Source: Catellatospora bangladeshensis
Lineage (GTDB): Bacteria > Actinomycetota > Actinomycetes > Mycobacteriales > Micromonosporaceae
Direction of reading: 5' to 3'
Assembly: GCF_016862575.1 (NCBI RefSeq)
Contig: NZ_BONF01000055.1
Location: 1 to 64,000 of the forward strand
Length of the DNA stretch: 64,000 bases
Shown: piece after piece, positions 15,469-24,697 of the stretch
Layout: each line of letters starts with the position of its first letter
Numbering within the stretch: the stretch's first letter is position 1
Position numbers and translations under genes: made by a program
The notes under the pieces: generated by a model
What the model was told of the DNA's origin: nothing
Databases searched by the model: none
What the model saw: the letters and a program-made list of their open reading frames with translations, nothing else

Positions 15469-18400
15469 GCCAGCTGCTGTGGGTCGCGGTTCCTGGCGGC
15501 GTCAAGTCGGGCAGCGCGCTGCTGCGGGTCCTCATCGTGCCGAAGCTCGACGGTGGTCCGCTGTCCGCGCACGGCATGGCGTCGTGGCCGCCCAGCCAGC
15601 TGCGAGAGGGCACGGTGCGGGTCGAGGTGTTCGCCCCCGGCACGGGCGCGGACACACTCCCGGCGCTGACCCGCGACCTGACCCCGGCGATCGGGTTCCA
15701 GAGCGGGCTGTGGGAGAAGCTGACCGACGGCTTGACGGTCGAGAGCGGCGGGGATACCCCGGCGCCGCCCGCGCCCGCCTCGCTGACCGTCTACCCGACC
15801 TCGCGCGATGCGCAGGCGATCGCCAGCACGCTCAAAGGCGCGTCCCAGACCCCGATCACCATCGAGCAGGGACACCAGAGCGCGGCGTACGCGAGCAGGG
15901 TTCGCACGCTGCTCGACACACACTGGGCCGGCACGGACCATCCGATCGACAGCCAACCCGCGGCCACCTCGCCGCCCGGCCCACCGGGCCCGCCGGCGGC
16001 TGCGCAACCGGCGGGTTTCCACAGAACCCTGTCGCTGCTGCGGGAGCACCCGGCAGTGCTGCGGGCACTGGGGCTCATCCTGGAACTCACCCTCGACGCG
16101 AACGAGCTGTCCGCCCTGGCCGGAGGGACGATCCGGGTCCGGTGGCCGGGTCATGCCGCCCCGCTGCCCGCGGTCGTCTCGCCCAGGACCGGATTCGGCG
16201 CGCAGTTCCTGCCGGCGTCGACGGCGAACGTGGACGCCGGAATGGTCACGCTGGACCGGCGGGACGCCGCCGGGTCCCTTCGATGGGACGTCGCGACCGT
16301 CGACATAGATGTATCGGCGCAGCGGCTGCGCGAGGCCGCGGTGGCCATGACCGCCCGGCCCGGCGAGCCGGCCACGCTGCCCGCCGTGCGCTCGGGCGGG
16401 TTCCAGCTGGTGTTTCGCGGGCGGGGCCAGGAGATGGCCGAGCGGCTCAACCGCGCGACCCGCATGCTGCCTGACGTGCTCGCCGAGGACCTCACCGCTG
16501 ACGACCTGCTCCTCGGTTACCGCATCGACCTGCTGCCGCAGCTGGGCGGCACCGACTGGTTCTCCCTGCAGCGGCGTGAGGCCGTCTACCGGGTGCACGA
16601 CCGGCTCGCCGACGGGGGGATCAGCGAAGAGTTCACCGTCGTGGCATCACCGCAGCAGGTCGAGGAAGGCCACATCAAGACGAACGCGGCGATCCACGAC
16701 GACAGCGGCTTGCACGCCGACGAGATCGTCGCCGCCTGGAGGGGCTGGAGTCTGGCGACGCCCCCGCCGCCTTTCGATCTGGGGCCGCGCGCCACACCGC
16801 CGCCGCGACCCGGCATGAACCTCAGCATGTCGTTCAAAGCCGCGCCGAAGACGCTGCCCCGGCTGCGCTTCGGCAGGCACTACGCGCTGCGGGCGAGAGT
16901 GGCCGACATCGCCGGCGGCGGTCTCGAACCGGGTGATCCCACACCGAGCCGTTACCAGACGCCGGCGATCTTCTACGGCCGGTACGAGCCGATGCTCGCC
17001 CCCGTCGTGGCCCTGCTCGACGGTGTCGCGCCGACGGAGCTCGGCCCGGGCGAAAGCGTCGAGCACGTCGTGGTGCGCAGCGATCCGGCCGGAGGGCTGG
17101 ACATCGCCCAGTACAGCGCTCAGTTCGGTTACCGCCTCGACGACAAGCGGCAGTTGCTGCCGCCGTCGACGACTCTCACGATCGCCGAACAGCACGGCAG
17201 GTTCGACCAGACACAGCCCCACCTGACATGGGATTGGGCCCGGCGAGCGATGCGAGGCGAGCTGCCCGACCCGGCGGCCGGCGGTATCGCCGTCGTCGAC
17301 CTCGGGCCGGACGCCCCGGCCGTGCCGGCGATGACCTGGCAGGGTGAATGGCCTGCGCTTACGGCGAAGAAGGTGCACCTCACCTCCATGCCGCCCGGAC
17401 GGCCGCAGGCGGCGTGGCAGGCCGACGGCCGGCTGCTGGTCCGTGTCGCCCCGGCCGAGCGGATCACTCTGCAACTGTCGACATTTCCGCTGGAGGGAAT
17501 CATCGACGACTTCGCCCTGCAGGCTGACCTGCCGGGCGTGTCGATGGAGACGGCCAGGCAGGGCCGGCACCCGATGCTCTCCCCCGCCCGGACGGTGACG
17601 TTCGTGCACGCGGTCCAGCGCCCGCTGCGGGCGCCCGACACGGTGCTGAAGGCGCATCGCGAGCAAGGCCAGACCTTCGTCACGCTCCACCCGAACTCGC
17701 CGCTGCTGGATCCGAAGAGCACCGCTCAGCTGGACATCACCGCGAGCTGGGACGACGTGTCCGATGCACCGGTGACCAGCCTCAGCCTGGGCACCGACGA
17801 CTCCCCGCAGCCGCAGACGCTTTTCCGGCACGAGTTCGGCGACACGCGCCATCGGACGGTCAACTACACGCTGAGCGCGGTCAGCCGGTTCCGGGAGTAC
17901 TTCCGCGGCTCGGACCCGGCCTCCTTCACCCGTGTCAGCAAGCCACCACCGGTGGTCGTGCTCAGCTCGCGCAGGCCCGCGCCGCCCATCATGCTGTCCG
18001 CGACGCCGGCTTTCGAGTGGGCGACGACCGGCAACCTGGACACCCCGGGGGCGGTGTTCACGAGAAAGCGCATGAGCACCCGGGTGCGGCTCACGTTGCA
18101 GCCACCCTGGCACACCACCGGCGTCGGTGAGATGGTCGGCGTCATCGTGCGGCCCGACGGCGACGAGTCCAGCGCGTTGGATGACTTCGTGACGCTGGTC
18201 GGGCACGATCCGCTCTACCCGTCGTTCGGGTTCCTCCATGGCGGCCCGTTCGCCGATGACATCGTCAGTGGCAGTGGTGGGCGACGGACCCTGCGCATCG
18301 CCGAGGCCGGAGTGGACGCGGTCGTCAAACCGCACGCGCCCGTCTTCCACAGCGGCGAGCAGAGCTGGCTGTGCGACGTGGGTTTCACGGCGGCCTTCGA

Positions 18401-18923
18401 CCACACACTCGTCCAGCTCGCCGTCGCCCGCTACCAGCCCAACAGCCTTGACGGCCTGTGGCTGTCGGAGGTGGCCCGGACGGACCTGGTGCCTGTCATG
18501 CCCGAGCGGACCCTCACCGTGACCCGCGAGGCGGACAAGTACACGGTCAGGCTCAGCGGCCCGGTCTCGTCGGCCACGGCCCTCAACCGCGTCGACTTGA
18601 TCATCGAGCGATGCCGCCGCCCCGCCGGCATGCCTGCCGAGCAGGTGGATCTGGTCGAAGTGGGCGACGTGGTCAGTGGTGTCGCGGCCTGGACGAAGCT
18701 CGTCTCGTTTCCGGCCAAGCCCGCCGGCCTGTCTCCCAACCTGCATTGGTCTTCACAGGTGTCCCTGCCCAACGGGCCGGGCGAGTTCCGGCTGCGGATC
18801 CGCGAGGTGGAGCTGCTGCCCAACACGATCGCGCAGCCGGGCGTCACGCTGAAAACCGGCACCGCCGGCGAAGTCAGGGAGCGGACCGTCTTCACCGATA
18901 CCGTTGCGCTGCCCCATCTCTAA
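15465..18923 (+). CDS. large unrecognised beta-rich protein (1152 residues)
   Basis: Third gene of the unit, starting at GTG 15465 that overlaps the previous stop, with GGGAGG eight bases upstream; an upstream ATG at 15438 is less well supported. The N-terminus reads VSQLLWVAVPGGVKSGSALL then RVLIVPKLDGGPLSAHGMASWPPSQL. Many Ig-like strand patterns follow (LRFGRHYALRARVADIAGGGL, VRLTLQPPWHTTGVGEMVGV). There is no signal peptide, membrane segment or known catalytic motif. The phrase RVLIVPKLDG and the size suggest a conserved but unnamed actinobacterial family. Strict coupling with the 888-residue protein implies a fixed stoichiometry or complex. It could be a structural element of a particle, or a substrate protected from the proteases nearby; both are guesses. 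Confidence 0.7.
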   Translation: MSQLLWVAVPGGVKSGSALLRVLIVPKLDGGPLSAHGMASWPPSQLREGTVRVEVFAPGTGADTLPALTRDLTPAIGFQSGLWEKLTDGLTVESGGDTPAPPAPASLTVYPTSRDAQAIASTLKGASQTPITIEQGHQSAAYASRVRTLLDTHWAGTDHPIDSQPAATSPPGPPGPPAAAQPAGFHRTLSLLREHPAVLRALGLILELTLDANELSALAGGTIRVRWPGHAAPLPAVVSPRTGFGAQFLPASTANVDAGMVTLDRRDAAGSLRWDVATVDIDVSAQRLREAAVAMTARPGEPATLPAVRSGGFQLVFRGRGQEMAERLNRATRMLPDVLAEDLTADDLLLGYRIDLLPQLGGTDWFSLQRREAVYRVHDRLADGGISEEFTVVASPQQVEEGHIKTNAAIHDDSGLHADEIVAAWRGWSLATPPPPFDLGPRATPPPRPGMNLSMSFKAAPKTLPRLRFGRHYALRARVADIAGGGLEPGDPTPSRYQTPAIFYGRYEPMLAPVVALLDGVAPTELGPGESVEHVVVRSDPAGGLDIAQYSAQFGYRLDDKRQLLPPSTTLTIAEQHGRFDQTQPHLTWDWARRAMRGELPDPAAGGIAVVDLGPDAPAVPAMTWQGEWPALTAKKVHLTSMPPGRPQAAWQADGRLLVRVAPAERITLQLSTFPLEGIIDDFALQADLPGVSMETARQGRHPMLSPARTVTFVHAVQRPLRAPDTVLKAHREQGQTFVTLHPNSPLLDPKSTAQLDITASWDDVSDAPVTSLSLGTDDSPQPQTLFRHEFGDTRHRTVNYTLSAVSRFREYFRGSDPASFTRVSKPPPVVVLSSRRPAPPIMLSATPAFEWATTGNLDTPGAVFTRKRMSTRVRLTLQPPWHTTGVGEMVGVIVRPDGDESSALDDFVTLVGHDPLYPSFGFLHGGPFADDIVSGSGGRRTLRIAEAGVDAVVKPHAPVFHSGEQSWLCDVGFTAAFDHTLVQLAVARYQPNSLDGLWLSEVARTDLVPVMPERTLTVTREADKYTVRLSGPVSSATALNRVDLIIERCRRPAGMPAEQVDLVEVGDVVSGVAAWTKLVSFPAKPAGLSPNLHWSSQVSLPNGPGEFRLRIREVELLPNTIAQPGVTLKTGTAGEVRERTVFTDTVALPHL

Positions 18924-19004
18924 GCGGATGCGGCATTTGCGGCAGCTGCCGGTGTCCGCGATGACAGCATGAATGTGGACTTGATCTGACACGGGGAGAA
19001 CCCA

Positions 19005-20768
19005 ATGACAGGCGATCGGCAGGCAAGAGGAACCCACGGCCCGGATGAGGCGCAGCACGGTGGCGGCCCTGGGCGCCGGGAGCTGATCATGATCGGCGCT
19101 CCCGACGCCGCGCTCCGCATCACGCCGACCAGGGCGATGTCGCTTTCCGGCGCGCCGCTCGGCGTATTGGAATCGGTCGCCGCCTCGCCGGAGGTGACGA
19201 TCCAGCCCCTGTTCGGCGTGTCCGAGGAACGGATCCTGTCCGGCAGACCGGCAGATGCGGCCGAAACGGTCGAGAGCGCGTCGCTCGCACCGGTCATGGC
19301 GCGCTTCTACAAGGTCGACGCGCCCGACGAGCAGCTCGACGAGCTCGCTGCGCGGTTGCGGGACAGTCCCGCGGTGGAGGCCGCCTACGTGAAGCCGGCC
19401 GCTGACCTGGCCACACTGGCACCGGAAAGGACAGCCGCGCGGCTCAACGACATGATGCCGTCCGGTCCGGACGCGCCACCGGTGACGCCCGATTTCACCG
19501 CCCAGCAGGGATACCTGAACGCGGCGCCGGCCGGGGTGGACGCCCGCTGGGCTTGGACCCAGCCGGGTGGCCGGGGCGCCGGTGTGCGGTTGATCGACTG
19601 CGAGTGGGGCTGGCGGTTCACCCACGAGGACCTCACCCAGAACCAGGGCGGGGTGGTCGCCGGGACCGCGGATCCGGTCCCGGACAGCCGCTCGACCAAC
19701 CACGGCACCGCCGTGATCGGCGAGATCGGCGGCGACGTCAGCAGCGTCGGGGTCACCGGGATCTCGCCGGACGCCGTCATCAGCGCCTCGGCGTTCTCCG
19801 TGCCGACCGCTGATGCGATCAAGGCCGCCGCCGACCGGCTCGGCGCGGGCGACATCCTGCTGCTCGAGATCCATCGCGGCGGCCCCAGACATCCCGGCGG
19901 CGACACCCAGCTCGGATTCATCGCCGTCGAGTGGTGGCCTGACGACTACACCGCGATCCGCTACGCCGTTTCGCGCGGGATCGTCGTCGTCGAGGCGGCC
20001 GGCAACGGCTTCCAGAACCTCGACGACCCGATCTACGACATTCCGCAGGCCGGCTTTCCCGACTGGTGGCGCAATCCCTTCCGGCGAGCCGAGCTGGACT
20101 CCGGTGCGGTCGTCGTCGGCGCCGGCGCACCGCCGTCGGGCAACTTCGGCCCGGACCGTTCCCGGCTCGACTTCTCGAACTTCGGCGCCTGTGTCGACGC
20201 GCAGGGCTGGGGCCGTGAGGTCGTCAGCACCGGATACGGCGACCTGCAGAGCGGCCCGACCGTCGACGTCTGGTACACCGAGCAGTTCAGCGGCACGTCC
20301 AGCGCGTCGCCGATCGTCGCGGGCGCGCTCGCGTGCGTGCAGGGCGTACTGCGCGCACAGGGCAGGGTGCCGCTGGCCCCGGCGCGGGCCCGCGAGTTGT
20401 TGCGGGCCACAGGCTCCCCGCAGCAGGACTCGCCGCAACGGCCGGCCACGCAGCGGATCGGCAACCGTCCAGACCTGCGCCAGCTGATCCCGGCCGCGCT
20501 GGAGACGGCGAGCTGGACCGGTGTCCAGTTCAGCGGGCAGCTCGCGGCGAACGTGACGCAAAGCTGGTTCACGTTCGATTGGCCGGCGCATTGGCACGTG
20601 CTGTGGTCGGTGGTGCCGACCAGCCCTCGCCCCGGCGCCCCGCAGCTGCGGTATCGCACGCGGGTCGAGCGAGCGAGCGACGTGCACGCCACGTACTGGA
20701 TCGAGATCACAAACCTGGTTGACACACCGGTGGACTTCGAGGCCCGCTTCGTCGTCCTCGGCTGGTGA
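19005..20768 (+). CDS. S8 subtilase with C-terminal WHVLW domain
   Basis: A 587-residue serine peptidase. Residues about 95-130 (MARFYKVDAPDEQLDELAAR...VEAAYVKPA) look like an I9-type propeptide/chaperone domain. The catalytic triad is visible: VRLIDCEWGW (Asp198), NHGTAVIGEIGG (His233), FSGTSSASPIVAGA (Ser432). The motif after Asp is C-E-W-G instead of the usual S/T-G. Residues about 503-587 form a separate domain (VQFSGQLAAN...WFTFDWPAHWHVLWSVVPT...VDFEARFVVL) that matches the next gene product along its full length. There is no Sec or TAT signal despite the secreted-type fold. RBS GGGGAGAA precedes ATG 19005. The gap from the giant gene is only 81 bases. Confidence 0.9.
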   Translation: MTGDRQARGTHGPDEAQHGGGPGRRELIMIGAPDAALRITPTRAMSLSGAPLGVLESVAASPEVTIQPLFGVSEERILSGRPADAAETVESASLAPVMARFYKVDAPDEQLDELAARLRDSPAVEAAYVKPAADLATLAPERTAARLNDMMPSGPDAPPVTPDFTAQQGYLNAAPAGVDARWAWTQPGGRGAGVRLIDCEWGWRFTHEDLTQNQGGVVAGTADPVPDSRSTNHGTAVIGEIGGDVSSVGVTGISPDAVISASAFSVPTADAIKAAADRLGAGDILLLEIHRGGPRHPGGDTQLGFIAVEWWPDDYTAIRYAVSRGIVVVEAAGNGFQNLDDPIYDIPQAGFPDWWRNPFRRAELDSGAVVVGAGAPPSGNFGPDRSRLDFSNFGACVDAQGWGREVVSTGYGDLQSGPTVDVWYTEQFSGTSSASPIVAGALACVQGVLRAQGRVPLAPARARELLRATGSPQQDSPQRPATQRIGNRPDLRQLIPAALETASWTGVQFSGQLAANVTQSWFTFDWPAHWHVLWSVVPTSPRPGAPQLRYRTRVERASDVHATYWIEITNLVDTPVDFEARFVVLGW

Positions 20769-20790
20769 CCCTGCCCGGAGGAGACTCACG

Positions 20791-21045
20791 ATGCGTATCG
20801 GAACCCAGTTCACCGGATCGCTCGCCGCCGGCGAGAGCGGCAGCTGGTTCACCCACTCCTGGCCACCGGAGTGGCATGTGCTGTGGCACGTCATGCCGAT
20901 CACCCCGGCGCCGGGCGCGCCGGAGGTCGAGTGGGACGTCGAGGTCGAACGGGCCGACGCCGCCAAGGTGACGTACTGGTTCACCATCCGCAACCTCAGC
21001 AATGCGCCCATGGACTTCGAGGCTCGCTACGCCGTCATGAACTGA
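20791..21045 (+). CDS. free-standing copy of the WHVLW domain
   Basis: An 84-residue protein (MRIGTQFTGSLAAGESGSWF..., ending PMDFEARYAVMN). It aligns without gaps to the C-terminal domain of the preceding subtilase: Q-F-x-G-x-L-A-A, WFTxxWPxxWHVLWxVxP, PGAPxxxxxxxVERAxxxxxTYWxxIxNLxxxPxDFEARxxV. The composition suggests a compact beta sandwich with exposed tryptophans. I know no name for this domain. GGAGGAG precedes ATG 20791, 22 bases after the subtilase stop. It may be an inhibitor, a pseudo-substrate or a decoy that binds what the peptidase domain binds. Confidence 0.8.
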   Translation: MRIGTQFTGSLAAGESGSWFTHSWPPEWHVLWHVMPITPAPGAPEVEWDVEVERADAAKVTYWFTIRNLSNAPMDFEARYAVMN

Positions 21046-21058
21046 GGAGGGGCAATCC

Positions 21059-21289
21059 GTGAAGAAGAGCATCACCAGCCACGACCGGCCGGTCGACGGC
21101 GGTCCCGCACCCGTCGACGGCCTGACCGGCTCCAGGGGGCCCGGCACGGGCACGCCGGCCAATGACGGCGGTTCGCCGCCGGCCTGGCTGGTGGACGGGA
21201 TCGCGGCGGCGGGCGGCCTGACATCCACGTCGTCGTCACAGCGCGGTGGCGGCGCGGCTCGCGACGCCGGAGGTCCGCCGAGGCTCTAG
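21059..21289 (+). CDS. short disordered protein
   Basis: A 76-residue protein rich in Gly, Ser and Pro, predicted disordered (DGGPAPVDGLTGSRGPGTGT, SSSQRGGGAARDAGGPPRL) around one short apolar stretch (PAWLVDGIAAAGGLT). It starts at GTG 21059 with a strong GAGGAGGGG seven bases upstream and lies 13 bases after the WHVLW gene, which supports translation. No family is recognised. It could be a linker peptide, a protease substrate or a small regulatory peptide of the island. Confidence 0.55.
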   Translation: MKKSITSHDRPVDGGPAPVDGLTGSRGPGTGTPANDGGSPPAWLVDGIAAAGGLTSTSSSQRGGGAARDAGGPPRL

Positions 21290-21330
21290 CCGCGTGAAGG
21301 GCACACCACGAGACAGGAAAGGACTGCCGC

Positions 21331-22551
21331 ATGCCAGCCTCACGTGAACCCATGGCCATCCCACCCGAGGCCTTTGCCGCGGCCGCCTCGCTTCGGGCAG
21401 CGTTCAGCGCACGGCTGCCCGCGGACGCGCGGATCGGTATAGGTGCGAAACAGACTGCCGGCGAGTATCAGGACAGGCTCGCCATCGTCGTGTTCGTGCC
21501 ACGGAAGCTGCCGCTGGAAGAGCTGGCGCAAGATGAGGCCGTGCCGCCCTCCTGGCGTGAGGGCGGTCATGATTTCGAGACCGACGTGGTGGAGAGCAAT
21601 CCGGTGCCGATGGCCGTGCTCAACGACAACACCTTCTACAACCCGGTGATGGGTGGCATCGAGGTGGCCATCGAGGAGACGGACGGCGTTGCCGTTCATA
21701 CCCGGACGGGCACCATGGGCTGTGTGGTTCAGCGCCGCTCGGACGGAAGCCGCGCCGGCCTCACGTGCCACCACGTCGCGATGCCGGGATTCGATGTCTG
21801 GCAGCCGACAACCGGCCTGGGATCCGGCGCGACCGCGGCGTCCGTCATCGGCAAGAGCGTGACCGGGGACCCCGACCTGGACTGCGCCCTGATCGAGTTC
21901 AACGGGGTACGGGGCACGGACTGCCGGGTCCGTGATGTCGGTCCGGTGAAAGGGTCGTCGTCATCGGTTTTCGTCAATCAGCCCGTCATCAAGCGAGGAC
22001 GGACGACGGGGCTCACCACCGGTCTGGTCGCTGCCGTGATTCCCAACCCCAACGTCTACAACGTTGCTGAGATCTACATCGTCCCGGACCCGGGCGGCTT
22101 TCCCTTCTGCTGGTTCGGCGACTCGGGCTCGGTCGTACTCAACGTGTCGCACGAGGTCTGCGGGTTGCTGTTCGCGATGGACCAGGCGACGACCGACGCG
22201 AGTGGTGAGCCGATCTTCAGCACGGGATGGGCGCGGGCGATCCAGCCGGTGCTCGACGTTCTGGGCGCCGAGATCGCGGTGAGCCCACCCGACATCGTGC
22301 AGATCGCTCCCAACACGGCATGGGGGGTGCTCGCCAACGGCGGCTACGCCCAAGTCGACGGCTGGGGCTTCGACGCGGGCTCGACGGTGCTCTTCGGCGG
22401 CGTGCCCGCCGTGTCGGTCATCCCGGCCTCGCCACGCAGGCTGATCGTCATGCCGCCGGTGCAGTTCCCCGGCCAGACCGTCGACGTGACGGTCGTCAAC
22501 AGCTTGGGGGAGGCTTCGATTCCGAGCCCAGCCGGCAAGTTCACCTACTGA
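21331..22551 (+). CDS. trypsin-like peptidase with TIG/IPT domain
   Basis: A 406-residue protein without signal peptide. The peptidase part has LTCHHVAM (His148), DLDCALIEF (Asp184) and WFGDSGSVV (Ser265). The first 120 residues (GIGAKQTAGEYQDRLAIVVFVPRKL) resemble the N-terminal domain of Nal1-like or bacterial hypothetical trypsins. Residues about 325-406 are an IPT/TIG immunoglobulin-like domain (VQIAPNTAWGVLANGGYAQV...VDVTVVNSLGEASIP). GGAAAGGA precedes ATG 21331. The gene closes the run of short intergenic spaces that begins at 18923, so it probably shares a transcript with the subtilase. Confidence 0.88.
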   Translation: MPASREPMAIPPEAFAAAASLRAAFSARLPADARIGIGAKQTAGEYQDRLAIVVFVPRKLPLEELAQDEAVPPSWREGGHDFETDVVESNPVPMAVLNDNTFYNPVMGGIEVAIEETDGVAVHTRTGTMGCVVQRRSDGSRAGLTCHHVAMPGFDVWQPTTGLGSGATAASVIGKSVTGDPDLDCALIEFNGVRGTDCRVRDVGPVKGSSSSVFVNQPVIKRGRTTGLTTGLVAAVIPNPNVYNVAEIYIVPDPGGFPFCWFGDSGSVVLNVSHEVCGLLFAMDQATTDASGEPIFSTGWARAIQPVLDVLGAEIAVSPPDIVQIAPNTAWGVLANGGYAQVDGWGFDAGSTVLFGGVPAVSVIPASPRRLIVMPPVQFPGQTVDVTVVNSLGEASIPSPAGKFTY

Positions 22552-22660
22552 TCGCCGGGATCTGCGCCTCGTCGACCCCTCACCGACGGCTGCCGATGAC
22601 AGTGGCACTGTTGTCGGGCTTTGTCCTGTTCCCTGTGGCATCCGGTGGGATCATGGGGCT

Positions 22661-23464
22661 GTGGATGTCCGTACCCGAAACCATGTCACCTTCACGGGGC
22701 CTGCGGACGCTCCGGTGGTGATGCTCGCCCATGGCTTCGGTTGCGATCAGAACATGTGGCGCCGGATCGTGCCCTCGCTGGCCGTCGACCATCGAGTGGT
22801 GTTGTTCGATCACGTGGGGTCCGGGCGTTCGGACCCGGCGGCCTGGGACGCCGACCGGTACGCGTCCCTGTCCGGCTACGCCGAAGACGTCCTGGAGATC
22901 TGCCGCGAGCTGGCCCTGCCGCCGGTCACGTTCGTGGGGCACTCGGTCGCCTCGATGATCGGCGTGCTGGCCGCCAACCGCGAACCCGACCGGTTCGCAG
23001 CACTGGCGCTGATCACGCCGTCGCCGTGTTACATCGACGACGGCACCTACCGCGGCGGGTTCAGCCGAGCCGACATCGATGAGCTGCTGGAGTCGCTGGA
23101 CAGCAACTACCTCGGCTGGTCCGCGACGATGGCACCGGTGATCATGGGCAATCCGGACCGGCCGGAACTGGGCGAGGATCTCACCAACAGCTTCTGCCGG
23201 ACCGACCCGGCCATGGCCTCGGTCTTCGCCCGCGCGACGTTCCTGTCCGACAACCGCGCGGACCTCGCGGCCGTCAGCGTGCCGACGCTGATCCTGCAGT
23301 GCTCCCACGATGCGATCGCACCACCGGAGGTGGGCTCCTACGTCCGGCAGCACATTCGGGGCAGCCGCCTGGTGACCCTGGCGGCGACCGGTCACTGTCC
23401 CCAGCTGAGCGCCCCGGAGGCGACGGCTGCGGCGCTGCGCGAGTTCCTGGAAGAAGTCCGATGA
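22661..23464 (+). CDS. rsbQ: RsbQ-like alpha/beta hydrolase
   Basis: A 267-residue hydrolase closely resembling Bacillus RsbQ. The triad is Ser95 (GHSVASMIG), Asp217 (CSHDAIAP) and His245 (GHCPQLSAPE), each two or fewer positions from the Bacillus numbers (96, 219, 247). Other RsbQ signatures are LITPSPCYIDDGTYRGGF, NYLGWSATMAPVIMGNPDRPEL and FCRTDPAMASVFARATFLSDNR. RsbQ binds an unknown small hydrophobic ligand and is needed to switch on the phosphatase RsbP in energy stress; D14/KAI2 hormone receptors of plants belong to the same group. The next gene is an RsbP-like phosphatase, so function is well supported. GTG 22661 has only a modest RBS. Confidence 0.9.
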   Translation: MDVRTRNHVTFTGPADAPVVMLAHGFGCDQNMWRRIVPSLAVDHRVVLFDHVGSGRSDPAAWDADRYASLSGYAEDVLEICRELALPPVTFVGHSVASMIGVLAANREPDRFAALALITPSPCYIDDGTYRGGFSRADIDELLESLDSNYLGWSATMAPVIMGNPDRPELGEDLTNSFCRTDPAMASVFARATFLSDNRADLAAVSVPTLILQCSHDAIAPPEVGSYVRQHIRGSRLVTLAATGHCPQLSAPEATAAALREFLEEVR

Positions 23465-23518
23465 CGTCGCGGCAGCCGGAGGGACCGACGAGAGCGGCGC
23501 GGATGTGACATCACCGCG

Positions 23519-24697
23519 ATGCTAGAAGACAGCGCAGACGACCTGTATGAGAACGCTCCGTGCGGCAATCTGTCGACCCTGCTCGACGGGACCATCGCCA
23601 GGATCAACCGGACGTTGCTGGGCTGGCTGGGCTACGGCCGGGACGAAGTCGTCGGCCGGCTCCGGTTCAGCGACCTGCTCACCGTCGGTGGGAAGATCTA
23701 TTACGAGACGCATTACGCACCGCTGCTGAGCCTGCAGGGCGAGGTGGGCGGAGTCGCCCTGGACCTGCGCGCCAAGGACGGCCGCAAACTGCCGGTGCTG
23801 GTCACCTCGGCGGTGAAGACCGGCGACGACGGCCGGCCCCTGCTGATCCGGACCACCGTGTACGACGCCCGCGACCGGCGCGCCTACGAAGAGGAACTCC
23901 TGCGCGCCCGCCGCGCCGCGGAGGCCGCGGAACGCGCCGCCCACGAGGATCGGCAGCGCCTGCAGAAGCTGGTCGAAGGCCTCCAGCGCAGCCTGCTTCC
24001 GCAGCAGCTCCCTGTCCCGCCGGCGATGGACGTCGCCGCCCACTACCAGGCGGCGTCAGCCGATGAGGTAGGCGGGGACTTCTACGACCTGTTCCCCCTC
24101 GGCGGCGACCGCTGGGGGTTCTTCCTCGGCGACGTGTGCGGCAAAGGCGTCGAAGCCGCCGCGGTCACGGCGCTGGCACGCTACACGCTGCGCGCCGCGA
24201 CGGTCTACGACCCCGACCCGGCGCAGGTGCTGAGCAACCTCAACACCGTCCTGTATCAGGAATACCTGTCCGATGACCACCGCTTCTGCACCGTCGTGTT
24301 CGGCATCCTGGGCCCGGCGACCACCGAAGGCCGCTGCCTGACCGTCACCGGCGGCGGTCATCCCCCGGCCCTGCTGCTGACCGCGGCGGGCACCGCCGAG
24401 TATGTGCCCACCAGCGGAGGCCCGCTGGTGGGCATGCTGCCCGGCCTGCAGTTCACCACCCACACGTATCTGCTGCGTCCAGCCGACACGCTCATCGTCT
24501 ACACGGACGGCCTCACCGACGCCCGCATCGACGACGCCAATGGCCGTTACAGCCACGAAGCGCTGCTCGAGTTCGCGGCCTCGATCGCTCCCGCTTCGGC
24601 GACGGCGGCCGTCGCGTCCCTGGCCGGCCTGCTCGCCGGATTCGGCGCCGGCCTCGACGACGACGCCGCCGTCATGGCCCTGACTGTCACGCCATGA
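23519..24697 (+). CDS. rsbP: RsbP-like PAS-SpoIIE/PP2C phosphatase
   Basis: A 392-residue protein, close to Bacillus RsbP (about 400). Residues 1-115 are a PAS domain (LLDGTIARINRTLLGWLGYGRDEVVGR...), residues about 120-160 a coiled coil rich in Arg/Ala/Glu, and residues about 175-390 a PPM/SpoIIE phosphatase with metal motifs DEVGGDFYD and GDVCGKGVEAA, GGGHPPALL, YTDGLTDAR and DDDAAVMAL. Such enzymes dephosphorylate anti-anti-sigma factors. It follows rsbQ after 54 bases. No anti-sigma or anti-anti-sigma gene is nearby, so the target lies elsewhere or differs. Its location inside the protease island suggests it reports stress to that system, an inference. Confidence 0.9.
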   Translation: MLEDSADDLYENAPCGNLSTLLDGTIARINRTLLGWLGYGRDEVVGRLRFSDLLTVGGKIYYETHYAPLLSLQGEVGGVALDLRAKDGRKLPVLVTSAVKTGDDGRPLLIRTTVYDARDRRAYEEELLRARRAAEAAERAAHEDRQRLQKLVEGLQRSLLPQQLPVPPAMDVAAHYQAASADEVGGDFYDLFPLGGDRWGFFLGDVCGKGVEAAAVTALARYTLRAATVYDPDPAQVLSNLNTVLYQEYLSDDHRFCTVVFGILGPATTEGRCLTVTGGGHPPALLLTAAGTAEYVPTSGGPLVGMLPGLQFTTHTYLLRPADTLIVYTDGLTDARIDDANGRYSHEALLEFAASIAPASATAAVASLAGLLAGFGAGLDDDAAVMALTVTP

